Shown one piece after another: positions 8,858-17,870 of a DNA stretch of 53,384 bases. This DNA comes from Microbacteriaceae bacterium (GTDB lineage: Bacteria; Actinomycetota; Actinomycetes; Actinomycetales; Microbacteriaceae), in the NCBI GenBank assembly GCA_003852775.1, contig RDDZ01000060.1, forward strand, positions 1 to 53,384, written 5' to 3'. The notes under the pieces were generated by a model. The model worked only from the letters and a program-made list of their open reading frames with translations, made no database searches and was not told the origin of the DNA. The position numbers were made by a program, and so were the translations under genes. Each line of letters begins with the position of its first letter. Within the stretch, counting starts at the first letter, position 1.

Positions 8858-9523
8858 TCACACCAGGCGGTTTTCGAACGCGTAGACCACGAGCTGCACG
8901 CGGTCGCGGAGCCCGAGCTTCGCGAGGATGCGCGAGATGTGCGTCTTGACGGTCGCCTCCGACACGAACTCGCTGCGCGCGATCTCGGCGTTCGACAGCC
9001 CGCGTCCGGCGAGCAGGAAGATGTCGCGCTCGCGCGAGGTGAGGGTGGCGAACTCGGGCGGCTCTCCCCCGCCCGCGGCGCGCGAGTCGAAGTGCTCGAA
9101 GAGCTCGCGCGTCGCCGACGGCGCGATGACCGCGGTGCCCGCGTGCACCGTGCGGATGGCGGCGAGCAGGAACTCGGGGTCGGAGTCCTTGAGCAGGAAC
9201 CCGCTCGCGCCGGCGCGGATGGCCCGCGTCGCGGCCTCGTCGAGGTCGAAGGTCGTCAGCACGACGACCTTCGGCGCCGGGCGCCGCGCCGCATCCGCCG
9301 CCTGGAGGATCCGCTCGGTCGACTCGATGCCGTCCATGACGGGCATGCGGATGTCCATGAGCACGACGTCCGGGCGCGTGCGCTCGACGAGCTCGACCCC
9401 CTCCCGGCCGTCGCCCGCCTCCCCCACAAACTCGAGGTCGGGCTGGGAGCCCACGAGCATCCGGATGCCGGTGCGGAAGAGAGCCTGGTCGTCGACGAGG
9501 GCGACGCGGATGGGCTCGGTCAT
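8858..9523 (-). CDS. LuxR-family response regulator (NarL type)
   Basis: This two-component response regulator has 221 residues. The receiver domain (1-120) has the acidic pair at D11-D12, phosphoacceptor D57 in VVLMDIRMP, Thr in VVLTTFD near 90, and Lys in LLKD near 111. The C-terminal LuxR HTH (about 155-215) reads LTSRERDIFLLAGRGLSNAEIA and VSEATVKTHISRILAKLGLRDR. The ATG at 9523 overlaps the kinase stop (ATGA), so kinase and regulator are co-translated. The ABC exporter downstream on the same strand is its most likely target, judged from position only. Confidence 0.95.
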   Translation of the reverse strand: MTEPIRVALVDDQALFRTGIRMLVGSQPDLEFVGEAGDGREGVELVERTRPDVVLMDIRMPVMDGIESTERILQAADAARRPAPKVVVLTTFDLDEAATRAIRAGASGFLLKDSDPEFLLAAIRTVHAGTAVIAPSATRELFEHFDSRAAGGGEPPEFATLTSRERDIFLLAGRGLSNAEIARSEFVSEATVKTHISRILAKLGLRDRVQLVVYAFENRLV

Positions 9524-10728
9524 GCGGTGGGTTCCTCCAGGACGATGGGCTGGTACGCGCCGGTGGGGGCGTACGGGAGCCACGCGGTGACGGTGAAGTG
9601 CTGCTCGTCGGCGCCGGCGCGCAGCCAGCCTCCGCCGAGGGCGGCGCGCTCGGTCATGCCGGCGATGCCGTGGCCGACGGGAGGTACGTCGAGCGGGATC
9701 ATGCCCGTGCGGGTCTTCACCTCGACGAGGCGGCTCACGACCGTCGCCTCGACGCCGTGCGTGGTCCACACGAGGCGTACGTCGACCGGCTGGGTGACGT
9801 CCGCGTGGCGGAGGGCGTTCGTGAGCGACTCCTGCACGATGCGGTAGAGCGCGATCTGCTGCGCGGTGCCGAGCGGGAGCGGCTCGCCGCTGTCATGCCG
9901 ACGCACGTCGAGGCCCGACGCGCGCACCTGCTCGACGAGCCGGTCGAGGTCGCCGAGGGTCGGCTGCGGACCGTCCTCCTGCTGGTACCGCAGCTGCGCG
10001 AGCAGCACCCGCACGTCGGCGAGCGCCTCGCGCGCGGTCGTCGCGATCGTGCGCAGGGCCTCCTCGGCCGCCGCGGGATCGGTGCGGGCCGCGTAGCGGG
10101 CGCCGTCCGCCTGGGCGACGACGACCGCGAGCGAGTGGGCGACGACGTCGTGCATGTCGCGCGCGATGCGGGTGCGCTCCTGCTCGGCGGCGACCTCCTG
10201 GTTGGCGGCGATCGCGACCGCGCGGCTCTGCCGGGCGCGCATGAGGCTGCGCACGACGAGGCCGACCGCCCACGACAGGCCGAAGCTCACGAGCGAGCTG
10301 ACGAACGCCGCGGCGCCGAAGCCCGAGAAGAGTTCGCCCTCCCAGCCCGTCCAGTTGCCGGTGCGGATGCCGGCGAACACCGTGACGTAGAGCGTGATGG
10401 CGAGCGCGCCGACGAAGATCGACGCGAAGCCGAGCCACATGACCAGGCGCGCCCCGTAGGCGGCCGTCGCGTAGAGGATCCCGAGGATCGCGAGGTTCGC
10501 GAAGGTGGGCGGTGCGCCGGAGGCCATCTGCCCGAGCGCGGTGACCCACGCGATCCCGAGCGCGAGGGCGGGGCTCAGACGCCGGAAGACGAGCGCCGCG
10601 CACATGCCGAACAGCACGAAGGTGAGCGGGGCGCTCGCGTTCATGTACGGGAGGAGGAGCAGCACGAACAGCACGGTCGGCACCGTGATGTCGAGGGCGA
10701 GCTGCCCCCGGGTGAGCGTCCTCCACAT
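9520..10728 (-). CDS. sensor histidine kinase, HisKA_3 family
   Basis: This is the membrane sensor kinase paired with the response regulator. About 402 residues are predicted from the ATG at 10728. There are about five or six hydrophobic segments in the first 165 residues, with very short external loops. These are followed by the HisKA_3 dimerisation box RTRIARDMHDVVAHSLAVVVAQAD (phospho-His near 195), an N-box IVQESLTNALRHA near 290, and a G-box GHGIAGMTERAALGGGW near 365. Kinases with this layout often sense the membrane itself or drugs in it. ATG 10728 is seven bases after TACCGT, the same hexamer as before the exporter gene. A GTG at 10737 in the same frame is the alternative start. Confidence 0.92.
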   Translation of the reverse strand: MWRTLTRGQLALDITVPTVLFVLLLLPYMNASAPLTFVLFGMCAALVFRRLSPALALGIAWVTALGQMASGAPPTFANLAILGILYATAAYGARLVMWLGFASIFVGALAITLYVTVFAGIRTGNWTGWEGELFSGFGAAAFVSSLVSFGLSWAVGLVVRSLMRARQSRAVAIAANQEVAAEQERTRIARDMHDVVAHSLAVVVAQADGARYAARTDPAAAEEALRTIATTAREALADVRVLLAQLRYQQEDGPQPTLGDLDRLVEQVRASGLDVRRHDSGEPLPLGTAQQIALYRIVQESLTNALRHADVTQPVDVRLVWTTHGVEATVVSRLVEVKTRTGMIPLDVPPVGHGIAGMTERAALGGGWLRAGADEQHFTVTAWLPYAPTGAYQPIVLEEPTA

Positions 10729-10797
10729 GCTCATCACGGTACGCGCATGCGGGTGCGCGGATCGGCGCGAAGGGCGGAAATCATCCGCTCGATGTAT

Positions 10798-10862
10798 CCG
10801 CGAAAGTACGTGCTTTTCGGCGAATCGGGTCCGAATCGGGCGAAAAGTGCGTACTTTCGCGG
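10798..10862. repeat. long imperfect inverted repeat downstream of era
   Basis: Two 22-base arms (10798-10819 and 10841-10862) are complementary at 20 of 22 positions. They flank a 21-base loop that contains a direct repeat of GAATCGG. The element begins six bases after the era stop codon and lies upstream of the kinase gene. It is less GC-rich than its surroundings. It could be the era terminator or a small mobile palindrome. Only this copy is in the window. Confidence 0.7.
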
Positions 10863-10867
10863 ACCCG

Positions 10868-11770
10868 TCAGAAGCCGAGGCGCGAGAGGTACTTGGGGTC
10901 GCGCTGCCAGTTCGCGGCGACCTTCACGTGCAGCGAGAGGAACACCTGCTTACCGACGAGCGGCTCGATGCCCTCGCGGGCTCGCGCCCCCACCTCCTGC
11001 AGGCGCGAGCCGCCCTTCCCGATCACGATGCCCTTCTGCGAGTCGCGCTCGACCCACAGGTTCGCGTACACCTCGACGAGGTCCTTGTCGTCGCGCTCGA
11101 CGATGTCGTCGATCGTGACGGCGAGCGAGTGCGGGAGCTCGTCGGAGACGCCGTCGAGGGCGGCCTCGCGGATGAGCTCGGCGATGCGGTGCTCGAGGGT
11201 CTCGTCGGTGACGGCGTCGTCGGGGTAGAGCGCGGGCGACTCAGGCAGGAGCCCGATGAGCTGCGACTGCAGGGTGTCGAGCTGGATGCGGCTCGTCGCC
11301 GAGACGGGGATGATCGCCTCCCACTCACGCAGCTGGCTCACGGCGAGGAGCTGCTCCGCGACGCGGGGCCGCGAGGTCGCGTCGATCTTGGTGACGATCG
11401 CGACCTTCTTGGCGCGCGGGAAGTGGTCGAGCTGCTCGTTGATGAAGCGGTCTCCGGGGCCGATCTTCTCGTCGGCCGGCACACAGAACCCGATCACGTC
11501 GACGTCGCCGAGGATCGAGGTGACGACGGCGTTGAGCCGCTCGCCGAGCAGGGTGCGCGGGCGGTGGATGCCGGGGGTGTCGACGATCACGAGCTGCCCC
11601 CGGCGGTTGTGCACGATGCCGCGGATCGCGGAGCGCGTCGTCTGCGGCTTGGGCGAGGTGATCGCGACCTTCTCGCCCACGAGCGCGTTCGTGAGCGTCG
11701 ACTTGCCGACGTTCGGGCGCCCCACGAAGGTCGCGAACCCGGCACGGAATCCTGCTGCTGCGTCGTTCAT
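10868..11770 (-). CDS. era: GTPase Era
   Basis: Era is a GTPase that binds the 3' end of 16S rRNA and helps mature the small ribosomal subunit. The 300-residue protein has G1 VGRPNVGKST near residue 15, G3 VDTPG near 62, G4 VTKID near 123 and G5 VSATS near 155. A C-terminal KH domain follows with GIVIGKGGSRLQEVGARARE (about 245-265). The ATG at 11770 overlaps the stop of the corC-type gene (ATGA). It is the last gene of the minus-strand run HIT-phoH-ybeY-corC-era. Confidence 0.97.
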   Translation of the reverse strand: MNDAAAGFRAGFATFVGRPNVGKSTLTNALVGEKVAITSPKPQTTRSAIRGIVHNRRGQLVIVDTPGIHRPRTLLGERLNAVVTSILGDVDVIGFCVPADEKIGPGDRFINEQLDHFPRAKKVAIVTKIDATSRPRVAEQLLAVSQLREWEAIIPVSATSRIQLDTLQSQLIGLLPESPALYPDDAVTDETLEHRIAELIREAALDGVSDELPHSLAVTIDDIVERDDKDLVEVYANLWVERDSQKGIVIGKGGSRLQEVGARAREGIEPLVGKQVFLSLHVKVAANWQRDPKYLSRLGF

Positions 11771-13065
11771 CGCCGCTCCTCGCCCTCGAAGGCCTCCTCG
11801 GCGTCGAGCAGGGCCTCGTCCCGCTCGACGACCACCGTCACGAGCCGCTTGCGGCGACCCTCCGTGCGCTCCGCCGTGAGCACGAGGCCCGCGACCGTGG
11901 CGCTCGACCCCGGCACGGGGAGCCGGCCGAGCGCCTTCGTGAGCAGCCCGCCCGCCGTGTCGACGTCGTCGTCCTCGAGCTCGAGGTCGAACAGGTCGCC
12001 GAGCTCGTCGATCGGCAGCCGCGCGCTCACGCGATAGACGCCCTCGGAGAGCTCCACGACATCCGGGACCTCGCGGTCGTACTCGTCGGAGATGTCGCCG
12101 ACGAGCTCCTCGATGAGGTCCTCGAGCGTCACGAGACCCGCGATGCCGCCGTACTCGTCGACGACCATCGCGAGGTGCGTCGACTCGAGCTGCATCTGCC
12201 GCAGCGTGTCGTCCGCCTTCTTCGACTCGGGCACGAACGTCGCGGGGCGCGCGAGGTCGACGACGGAGTGCGACGCGCCCTCGAGCGCGTGCTCGTGCCG
12301 CACGCGCGCGACGTCGCGCAGGTAGAGCACGCCGAGCACCTCGTCGGTGTCGCGGCCGATGACGGGGATGCGGGAGACGCCCGTGCGGAAGAAGGTGTCG
12401 AGCGCGGCGTCGATCGTGTCGTCCTGGTCGATCGTGATCATGTCGGTGCGGGGCACCATGACCTCGCGCACGACGGTGTCGCCCCACTCGAAGATCGAGT
12501 GGATGAGCTCGCGGTCGTCCTCCTCGAGCACCTCGAGCTCGGTGGCCTCGTCGACCATGGAGAGCAGCTGCTCCTCGCTCGAGAAGCTCACCGAGGCCTT
12601 CGGGCGCCCGGGCGTGACCTTGTTGCCGAGTGCGACGAGGCCCGCCGCGAGCGGCCCGAGGGCGACGCGGATGGCGCGGATGACGAGCGCCGAGAACGCG
12701 ACGATGCCCTTCGCGTGGGCGCGGCCCACGCTGCGCGGGCTCGACCCGACGAGCACGAACGAGATGCCCGTGACGACGACGACCGACGCGAGCAGCACCC
12801 ACCACCACGAGCGGAACAGCTCGGCGAAGGTGAGCGTCACGAGCACCGCCGCGAGCGCCTCCGAGAACACGCGCATGAAGTTGACGGCGTTGAGGTGCGC
12901 GCCGATGTCGGCGGCGATGGCCTGCAGGGAGCGCTTGGCGCGGTGGTGCGTCGCGAGCTCCGCGATGTCCGCGCGCGACAGCACCCCGAGCGCGGCGTCG
13001 ACCGCGGCGAGCAGGCCGCCGAAGGCGACGGCGAGCACCGCGACGGCGATGAACAGGCCGAGCAC
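11767..13065 (-). CDS. CorC/HlyC-type hemolysin family protein (DUF21, CBS pair)
   Basis: This membrane protein of 432 residues has an N-terminal DUF21/CNNM-like transmembrane region (about 1-170, four hydrophobic stretches), two CBS domains (about 200-325, including VMVPRTDMITID and VDEYGGIAGLVTLEDLIEELVGDI) and a C-terminal CorC_HlyC domain (about 345-420). Relatives are implicated in magnesium/cobalt efflux, and the hemolysin name is historical. GTG start at 13065, six bases after the ybeY stop. The gene is part of the conserved ybeY-corC-era string, which supports the call. Confidence 0.9.
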   Translation of the reverse strand: MLGLFIAVAVLAVAFGGLLAAVDAALGVLSRADIAELATHHRAKRSLQAIAADIGAHLNAVNFMRVFSEALAAVLVTLTFAELFRSWWWVLLASVVVVTGISFVLVGSSPRSVGRAHAKGIVAFSALVIRAIRVALGPLAAGLVALGNKVTPGRPKASVSFSSEEQLLSMVDEATELEVLEEDDRELIHSIFEWGDTVVREVMVPRTDMITIDQDDTIDAALDTFFRTGVSRIPVIGRDTDEVLGVLYLRDVARVRHEHALEGASHSVVDLARPATFVPESKKADDTLRQMQLESTHLAMVVDEYGGIAGLVTLEDLIEELVGDISDEYDREVPDVVELSEGVYRVSARLPIDELGDLFDLELEDDDVDTAGGLLTKALGRLPVPGSSATVAGLVLTAERTEGRRKRLVTVVVERDEALLDAEEAFEGEERR

Positions 13066-13071
13066 GGTCGC

Positions 13072-13533
13072 CTACCGTCGACGCTGGGAGTGCACGAAGC
13101 CGACGAGGATGTCCCGCTGCAGCCCGAACATCTCGCGCTCCTCGTCGGGCTCGGCGTGGTCGAAGCCGAGGAGGTGCAGGATGCCGTGCGCGGTCAACAG
13201 GTTCAACTCGTCCTGGGTCGAGTGGCCGGCCGACCTCGCCTGCTCGATCGCGACCTGCGGGCACAGCACGATGTCGCCGAGGAGTCCCGCGGGGGTGATC
13301 TCCTCCTCGGTACCGGGACGCAGCTCGTCCATGGGGAAGCTCAGCACATCCGTGGGCCCGGGCTCGTCCATCCACTGCACGTGGAGCTGCTCCATGGCGG
13401 CCTCGTCGACGAGCACGATCGCGAGGTCGGCATCCGGGTGCACGTGCAGGAAGTCGAGCGCGTAGGTGGCCAGCCGCACGAGGCCCGCCTCGTCGACCTC
13501 GACACCCGACTCGTTGTTGATCTCGATCGACAT
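13072..13533 (-). CDS. ybeY: endoribonuclease YbeY (rRNA maturation factor)
   Basis: YbeY is a zinc-dependent single-strand endoribonuclease needed for 16S rRNA 3' maturation and ribosome quality control. The 153-residue protein carries the metal site [11 protein letters not shown] near residue 116, preceded by [10 protein letters not shown] near 62 and LGDIVLCPQ near 86, all family landmarks. Length is standard. The ATG at 13533 overlaps the phoH stop by one base (TGATG-type), giving tight coupling within the phoH-ybeY-corC-era operon. Confidence 0.97.
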   Translation of the reverse strand: MSIEINNESGVEVDEAGLVRLATYALDFLHVHPDADLAIVLVDEAAMEQLHVQWMDEPGPTDVLSFPMDELRPGTEEEITPAGLLGDIVLCPQVAIEQARSAGHSTQDELNLLTAHGILHLLGFDHAEPDEEREMFGLQRDILVGFVHSQRRR

Positions 13534-14600
13534 CAGCTCTTCCTCATGCCCCGTCTGCGCTCGGCGCGGTTCGCGAACTCGTGGGCCTCGCGCCGCTCGT
13601 GGGCGCGTGCCTGCTTCTCGGCGTCGTACTTCGTGTAGGCGTCGACGATGCGGCCGACGAGCGTGTGGCGCACGACGTCGTCGCTCGTGAGCCGTGCGAA
13701 GTGGATGTCGTCGATGCCGTCGAGCACGCGCGTGACGAGCTGCAGGCCGGACGCCCCCGTCGGGAGGTCGATCTGGGTGATGTCGCCCGTGACGACCATC
13801 TTCGTGCCGAAGCCGAGCCGCGTGAGGAACATCTTCATCTGCTCGGGCGTCGTGTTCTGCGCCTCGTCGAGCACGACGAACGAGTTGTTGAGCGTGCGAC
13901 CGCGCATGTAGGCGAGCGGCGCGACCTCGACGGTGCCGGCCGCGAGGAGCTTGGGCACGAGCTCGGGGTCCATCATCTCGTTGAGCGCGTCGTAGAGCGG
14001 CCGCAGGTACGGGTCGATCTTGTCGGTGAGCGTTCCGGGGAGGAACCCGAGCCGCTCCCCCGCCTCGATCGCCGGGCGGCTCAGGATGATGCGGTCGACC
14101 TCCTTGCGCTGCAGCGCCTGCACGGCCTTCGCCATCGCGAGGTAGGTCTTGCCGGTGCCGGCGGGGCCGATGCCGAAGGTGATCGTGTTCTCGTCGATCG
14201 CGTCGACGTAGGACTTCTGGCCGAGCGTCTTGGGGCGGATGGCCTTGCCGCGCGCCGTGAGGATCGCCTGGCTCAGCACCTCCGTCGGGGCGCCGCCGCT
14301 GTCGAGGATGCGGCGCGAGGTCGCGACGCCGGCCGGGTCGAGGTCGACGCCCTGGCGCACGAGCTCGACGAGCTCGGCCACGAGGCGCGTGGCGGCCTCC
14401 ACCTCGGCCGCGGGGCCGTCGAGGCTCACGCGGTTGCCGCGCACGAGCACCGTCACATCGGGGTACTGGTGCTCGAGGGTCGTCAGCAGGCGGTCCTGGG
14501 GGCCCAGCAGCCGCACCATCGCAACGCCGTCGACCTCGAACTCGGCGTGGCCCTGCGCGGCGCGCTCGGGCGCGCCCTCGTCGGGATATCCGTCAGCCAA
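13533..14600 (-). CDS. phoH: PhoH family ATPase
   Basis: This PhoH-like ATPase is usually linked with ybeY and thought to act in RNA metabolism. From TTG 14600 the protein is 355 residues. It has an N-terminal KH-like/RNA-binding segment ([26 protein letters not shown]) followed by the ATPase core with Walker [12 protein letters not shown] near 160 and Walker [15 protein letters not shown] near 255. The TTG start is chosen because GGAAGG lies five bases upstream and the codon overlaps the HIT stop. The open frame extends further but runs backwards into the HIT gene. The C-terminal tail is Arg/Glu-rich. Confidence 0.93.
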   Translation of the reverse strand: MADGYPDEGAPERAAQGHAEFEVDGVAMVRLLGPQDRLLTTLEHQYPDVTVLVRGNRVSLDGPAAEVEAATRLVAELVELVRQGVDLDPAGVATSRRILDSGGAPTEVLSQAILTARGKAIRPKTLGQKSYVDAIDENTITFGIGPAGTGKTYLAMAKAVQALQRKEVDRIILSRPAIEAGERLGFLPGTLTDKIDPYLRPLYDALNEMMDPELVPKLLAAGTVEVAPLAYMRGRTLNNSFVVLDEAQNTTPEQMKMFLTRLGFGTKMVVTGDITQIDLPTGASGLQLVTRVLDGIDDIHFARLTSDDVVRHTLVGRIVDAYTKYDAEKQARAHERREAHEFANRAERRRGMRKS

Positions 14601-14940
14601 GGGTGCCTTCCGCCAGTCCCCCGGCGAGCACGTGGGCGTGCACATGGAAGACGGTCTGCCCGGCGTTCGCGCCGGTGTTGAAGACGAGCCGGAAGTCGCC
14701 GTCGGCGTGCTCGGCCGCGAGGTCCTTCGCGGTCGCCACGACGTGGGCGAGCAGCTCGGGGTCGGCCGCCGCGAGCGCCGTCACGTCGGCGTACTCGGCG
14801 GTCTTCGGCACCACGAGCAGGTGCACGGGCGCCTGCGGGGCGATGTCGCGGAACGCGATGACGCGCTCGTCCTCGTAGACGATGTCGGCGGGGATCTCGC
14901 GCGCGATGATCCGCTCGAAGATCGAAGGGGCGTCCGGCAT
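14593..14940 (-). CDS. HIT family (histidine triad) nucleotide-binding protein
   Basis: This small HINT-type nucleotide hydrolase/transferase has 115 residues. The start SIFERIIAREIPADIVYEDERVIAF is the usual HINT N-terminus, and the triad HVHAHV sits near residue 99 with the upstream NTGANAGQTVFH segment. Physiological substrates of bacterial HINT proteins are mostly AMP-linked compounds, and the specific role here is unknown. TAGACT lies exactly six bases before the ATG, so the gene begins a leaderless transcript and heads the phoH-ybeY-corC-era operon. Its TGA overlaps the phoH start. Confidence 0.95.
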   Translation of the reverse strand: MPDAPSIFERIIAREIPADIVYEDERVIAFRDIAPQAPVHLLVVPKTAEYADVTALAAADPELLAHVVATAKDLAAEHADGDFRLVFNTGANAGQTVFHVHAHVLAGGLAEGTLG

Positions 14941-14946
14941 ACCCCC

Positions 14947-15007
14947 AGTCTACGGATGCGGCGCTCGCGCCGCCCGGTCGGAGGCGGCTTCCGCGCCGTC
15001 ATAGCGT
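14947..15007. promoter_or_regulatory. divergent leaderless promoters of the HIT gene and vanZ-RDD gene
   Basis: On minus, TAGACT (14952..14947) is six bases before the HIT ATG. On plus, TAGCGT (15002-15007) is six bases before the GTG at 15014. The 73-bp region between the two starts shows no clear -35 boxes. Confidence 0.55.
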
Positions 15008-15013
15008 GGAGGC

Positions 15014-16030
15014 GTGGACCGCCTCATCCCCGCCCTCATCGCGCTCGGCGTCGGCGCCGTGCTCGCCGTCGTGCTGCTCGTCCCGTTCGTCGCCGTCAGC
15101 TACCGGCGCCGCGGCGGTCTCACGGCGGGGCGCAGCCTCGCCTGGCTCGCCGTGCTCGTGTGGATCCTCGGGGTGCAGGCCTACACCCTCCTGCCCATCC
15201 CCCAGGGCGACTACCGGTGCGTCGGCGCGGTGTGGAACCCCCTGCAGGCGATCGCCGACGTGACCGACCCCGTCAACATGGCGAACGGCATCCTGCGCAA
15301 CCCCGCCGTGCAGCAGCTCGCGCTCAACGTACTGCTGTTCGCCCCGTGGGGCGTGCTCGTGCGGCTCCTGTGGAACCGGGGCTTCATCGTGGCGACGGCC
15401 ACCGGGTTCGGCATCTCGGTGCTCGTCGAGCTCACCCAGGTGACGGGCGTGTGGGGCGCCTTCCCATGCGCCTACCGGCTCTTCGACACCTCGGACCTGC
15501 TCACCAACACCGCGGGAGCCCTGCTCGGATCGCTCCTCGCGCTCCCGTTCGCGCGGCGCCGCGCCTCCGCGCCGCTCGACCCGAGCCGCATGACCCTCGG
15601 TCGCCGCCTCATCGGGATGCTGTGCGACGTGCTCGTCGTGCTCGGCATCACGGTCGCGGTGGGCATCACGACGAACGTGGTGCAGCTGTACCTCTTCGGC
15701 GTCGACCGCACGCAGCTCGACGCGTCGGTGGCGGATGCCGCGGGCGCGATCACGGCGATCCTCCTGACCGGCGGCTACGTGCTCGCGACCGGCTCGACGA
15801 TCGGCGAGCGCGCCGTGCGGCTGCGGGGCGTCGACGGTCAGCGCCCTGTCGTCGCGTGGCGCCTCGTGCGCTTCATCACCGGGATCGGCGGCTACCAGCT
15901 GCTGCTGCTCCTCGATCAGCAGACGGGTGTGCTCGTGTTCACGATCGTGACGGTCATCCTGGCCTGGCGTTCGGAGCAGCACCGCGGGCTCGCCCACCTC
16001 GCCTCGGGGATGCGGCTCGAGACCACCTAG
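15014..16030 (+). CDS. VanZ-like / RDD domain fusion membrane protein
   Basis: This 338-residue membrane protein joins two families. Residues 1-180 look like VanZ: about four membrane segments, NVLLFAPWGVLVRLLW and a VELTQVTGVWGAFPCAYRLFDTSDLLTNTAGALLG segment. Residues 195-335 look like an RDD domain, beginning TLGRRLIGMLCDVLVVLG with the Arg-Asp pair, followed by STIGERAVRLRGVDG. VanZ proteins are linked to low-level glycopeptide resistance in some bacteria, but the function of this fusion is unknown. GTG start with TAGCGT six bases upstream. GGAGG is also present but only one base from the start, so leaderless initiation is favoured. The gene sits on the opposite strand between rsmE and HIT, which are usually adjacent. 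Confidence 0.85.
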   Translation: MDRLIPALIALGVGAVLAVVLLVPFVAVSYRRRGGLTAGRSLAWLAVLVWILGVQAYTLLPIPQGDYRCVGAVWNPLQAIADVTDPVNMANGILRNPAVQQLALNVLLFAPWGVLVRLLWNRGFIVATATGFGISVLVELTQVTGVWGAFPCAYRLFDTSDLLTNTAGALLGSLLALPFARRRASAPLDPSRMTLGRRLIGMLCDVLVVLGITVAVGITTNVVQLYLFGVDRTQLDASVADAAGAITAILLTGGYVLATGSTIGERAVRLRGVDGQRPVVAWRLVRFITGIGGYQLLLLLDQQTGVLVFTIVTVILAWRSEQHRGLAHLASGMRLETT

Positions 16031-16039
16031 CAGGGACCG

Positions 16040-16765
16040 CTACCAGCGGCCGAGGCCCGCGTTGATGACGGCGAGGGCGGCGGGGCCGGCGGTCGAGGTG
16101 CGCAGCACCTCGGTGCCGAGTCGCGCGAGCACGGCTCCCGCATCCGCGAGGCGGTCGAGCTCGCGCGGGGCGATGCCGCCCTCCGGCCCGACGACGAGCG
16201 TGACGCGCTCGACGGCATCGAGGGCGACGCCCGTGAGCGGCACCGTCGCGGTCGGCTCGAGCACGATCACGAGGCCGGGGAGCGCGGCGAGCTGCGCGGT
16301 CGTGGAGAGCGGGGCGACCTCGGGGACCCACGGGCGGATCGCCTGCTTGCTCGCCTCGCGCACGATCGTGCGCCAGCGCTCCTCGTTGCGGGCCACCTTC
16401 GCGCCCTCCCAGCGCGTGACCGAGCGCTCGGCCGCCCACGGGATCACGCCCGCGACGCCCAGCTCGGTGGCCGCCTGCACGGCGAGCTCGTCGCGGTCGC
16501 CCTTCGCGAGCGCCTGCGCGAGCCACAGCGCGGGAGCGGGCGCGGGCTCGTGCGACAGCTCGTCGACCTCGACGGCGAGCACGCCCGGCTCGCCTGAGAC
16601 GACGGCGCCGCGCACGAGCGTGCCGCGTCCGTCGCCCACCGCGACGCGCTCGCCCGGACGGATGCGGGCGACCTGCAGCGCGTGCCGCGCCTCGTCGCCC
16701 GTCACCTCCACGCGCGCGCCGAGGCGCGCATCCGCGAGGTCGTCGGTGAGATACAGGCTCGCCAT
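16040..16765 (-). CDS. rsmE: 16S rRNA (uracil-1498-N3)-methyltransferase
   Basis: RsmE uses S-adenosylmethionine to methylate U1498 of 16S rRNA. The 241-residue protein has an N-terminal PUA-like region (HALQVARIRPGERVAVGDGRG) and a C-terminal SPOUT knot with LVVGPEGGIAPRELD near 190 and LGTEVLRTSTAGPAALAVI near 220, the family's cofactor-binding signature. The middle segment ATELGVAGVIPWAAERSV and REASKQAIRPWVPEV is also typical. It follows dnaJ after seven bases, consistent with an hrcA-dnaJ-rsmE operon. Confidence 0.96.
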   Translation of the reverse strand: MASLYLTDDLADARLGARVEVTGDEARHALQVARIRPGERVAVGDGRGTLVRGAVVSGEPGVLAVEVDELSHEPAPAPALWLAQALAKGDRDELAVQAATELGVAGVIPWAAERSVTRWEGAKVARNEERWRTIVREASKQAIRPWVPEVAPLSTTAQLAALPGLVIVLEPTATVPLTGVALDAVERVTLVVGPEGGIAPRELDRLADAGAVLARLGTEVLRTSTAGPAALAVINAGLGRW

Positions 16766-16772
16766 GGGCGGC

Positions 16773-17870
16773 CTAGCCGAGGAAGCGGTCGCGCAGCTTC
16801 GCGAACAGCCCCTGCTGGAACTTCGAGAACTGCGGCTTCGCCGGCGGGCGCTTCGCCGCGAACTGCTTGATGAGCTCGGTCTCGCTCGAGTTGAGACGCA
16901 CGGGCGTCTGCACGTGCACGCCGACGCGGAGATCGCCGCGCCCCTGCCCGCGGAGGCGCGTGATGCCGCGGTCTTTCACCGTCACGACGTCGCCGGACTG
17001 CGTGCCGGGCTTGATCTCGATGGAGACGGGGCCGTCGAGCGAGTCGAGGTTCACCTGGGCGCCGAGGATGGCGTCCGTCATCTGCACCTCGAGCGTCGCG
17101 AGGAGGTCGTCGCCGTTGCGGCTGAAGATGTCGTGGTGGCGCACCTTGACCTCGAGGTAGAGGTCGCCGTTGGGGCCGCCCGCGGGGCCCGCCTCGCCCT
17201 CGCCGGGGAGGTGCAGGCGCATGCCGGTGTCGACGCCGGCGGGCACGTCGACCGCGACCTTGCGCTTCGCGCGCACGCGGCCCTGGCCCGCGCACGTCGG
17301 GCACGGGTTCGGGATGATCGTGCCGTAGCCGCGGCATGTGCCGCACGGGCTCGACGTCATGACGTTGCCGAGCAGCGAGCGCACGGCGCGCTGGATCTGA
17401 CCCGTGCCGCCGCAGATGTCGCACGTCGCCATCGAGGTGCCGGGCGCGCAGCACGAGCCCTCGCACGCCTTGCACAGCACGGCCGTGTCGATCTCGAGCT
17501 CGTGCGTCGTGCCGAAGATGACCTCGTCGAGGTCGATCTCGATGCGCAGCAGGGCGTCCTGCCCGCGCTCGGTGCGCGAGCGCGGTCCGGCCGAGCGGCC
17601 CGCCGCGGCGCCGAAGAAGCTGTCGAAGATGTCGCCGAAGCCGAAGCCCTGGCCGCCGAAGCCGCCCGTGCCGCCGAGGTCGTAGCGCTCGCGCTGCTCC
17701 GGGTCGCTCAGCACGTCGTAGGCGTGCGTGACGAGCTTGAAGCGCTCCGCCGCCTCCTCCGACGGGTTCACGTCGGGGTGCAGCTCGCGTGCGAGTCGGC
17801 GGTAGGCCTTCTTGATCTCCTCGGGCGAGGCGTTGCGCTCGACCCCGAGGACCTCGTAGTGATCGCTCAA
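16773..17870 (-). CDS. dnaJ: molecular chaperone DnaJ
   Basis: This Hsp40 co-chaperone delivers clients to DnaK and stimulates its ATPase. The 365-residue protein has an N-terminal J domain with the HPD tripeptide (ELHPDVNP, near 31), a Gly/Phe-rich linker (about 68-85), four zinc-binding CxxC repeats (CKAC, CDIC, CGTC, CPTC; about 133-205), and a C-terminal client-binding domain. The first zinc repeat ends in Cys rather than Gly. The TTG start overlaps the hrcA stop (TTGA). This gives coupled hrcA-dnaJ translation, the arrangement usual for the HrcA-linked second DnaJ of Actinobacteria. Confidence 0.96.
   Translation of the reverse strand: MSDHYEVLGVERNASPEEIKKAYRRLARELHPDVNPSEEAAERFKLVTHAYDVLSDPEQRERYDLGGTGGFGGQGFGFGDIFDSFFGAAAGRSAGPRSRTERGQDALLRIEIDLDEVIFGTTHELEIDTAVLCKACEGSCCAPGTSMATCDICGGTGQIQRAVRSLLGNVMTSSPCGTCRGYGTIIPNPCPTCAGQGRVRAKRKVAVDVPAGVDTGMRLHLPGEGEAGPAGGPNGDLYLEVKVRHHDIFSRNGDDLLATLEVQMTDAILGAQVNLDSLDGPVSIEIKPGTQSGDVVTVKDRGITRLRGQGRGDLRVGVHVQTPVRLNSSETELIKQFAAKRPPAKPQFSKFQQGLFAKLRDRFLG

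Noticed and set aside
11767-13065. Hemolysin function for the CorC/HlyC protein
   Set aside because: The name is historical; DUF21, CBS and CorC domains next to ybeY and era point to a housekeeping membrane protein.
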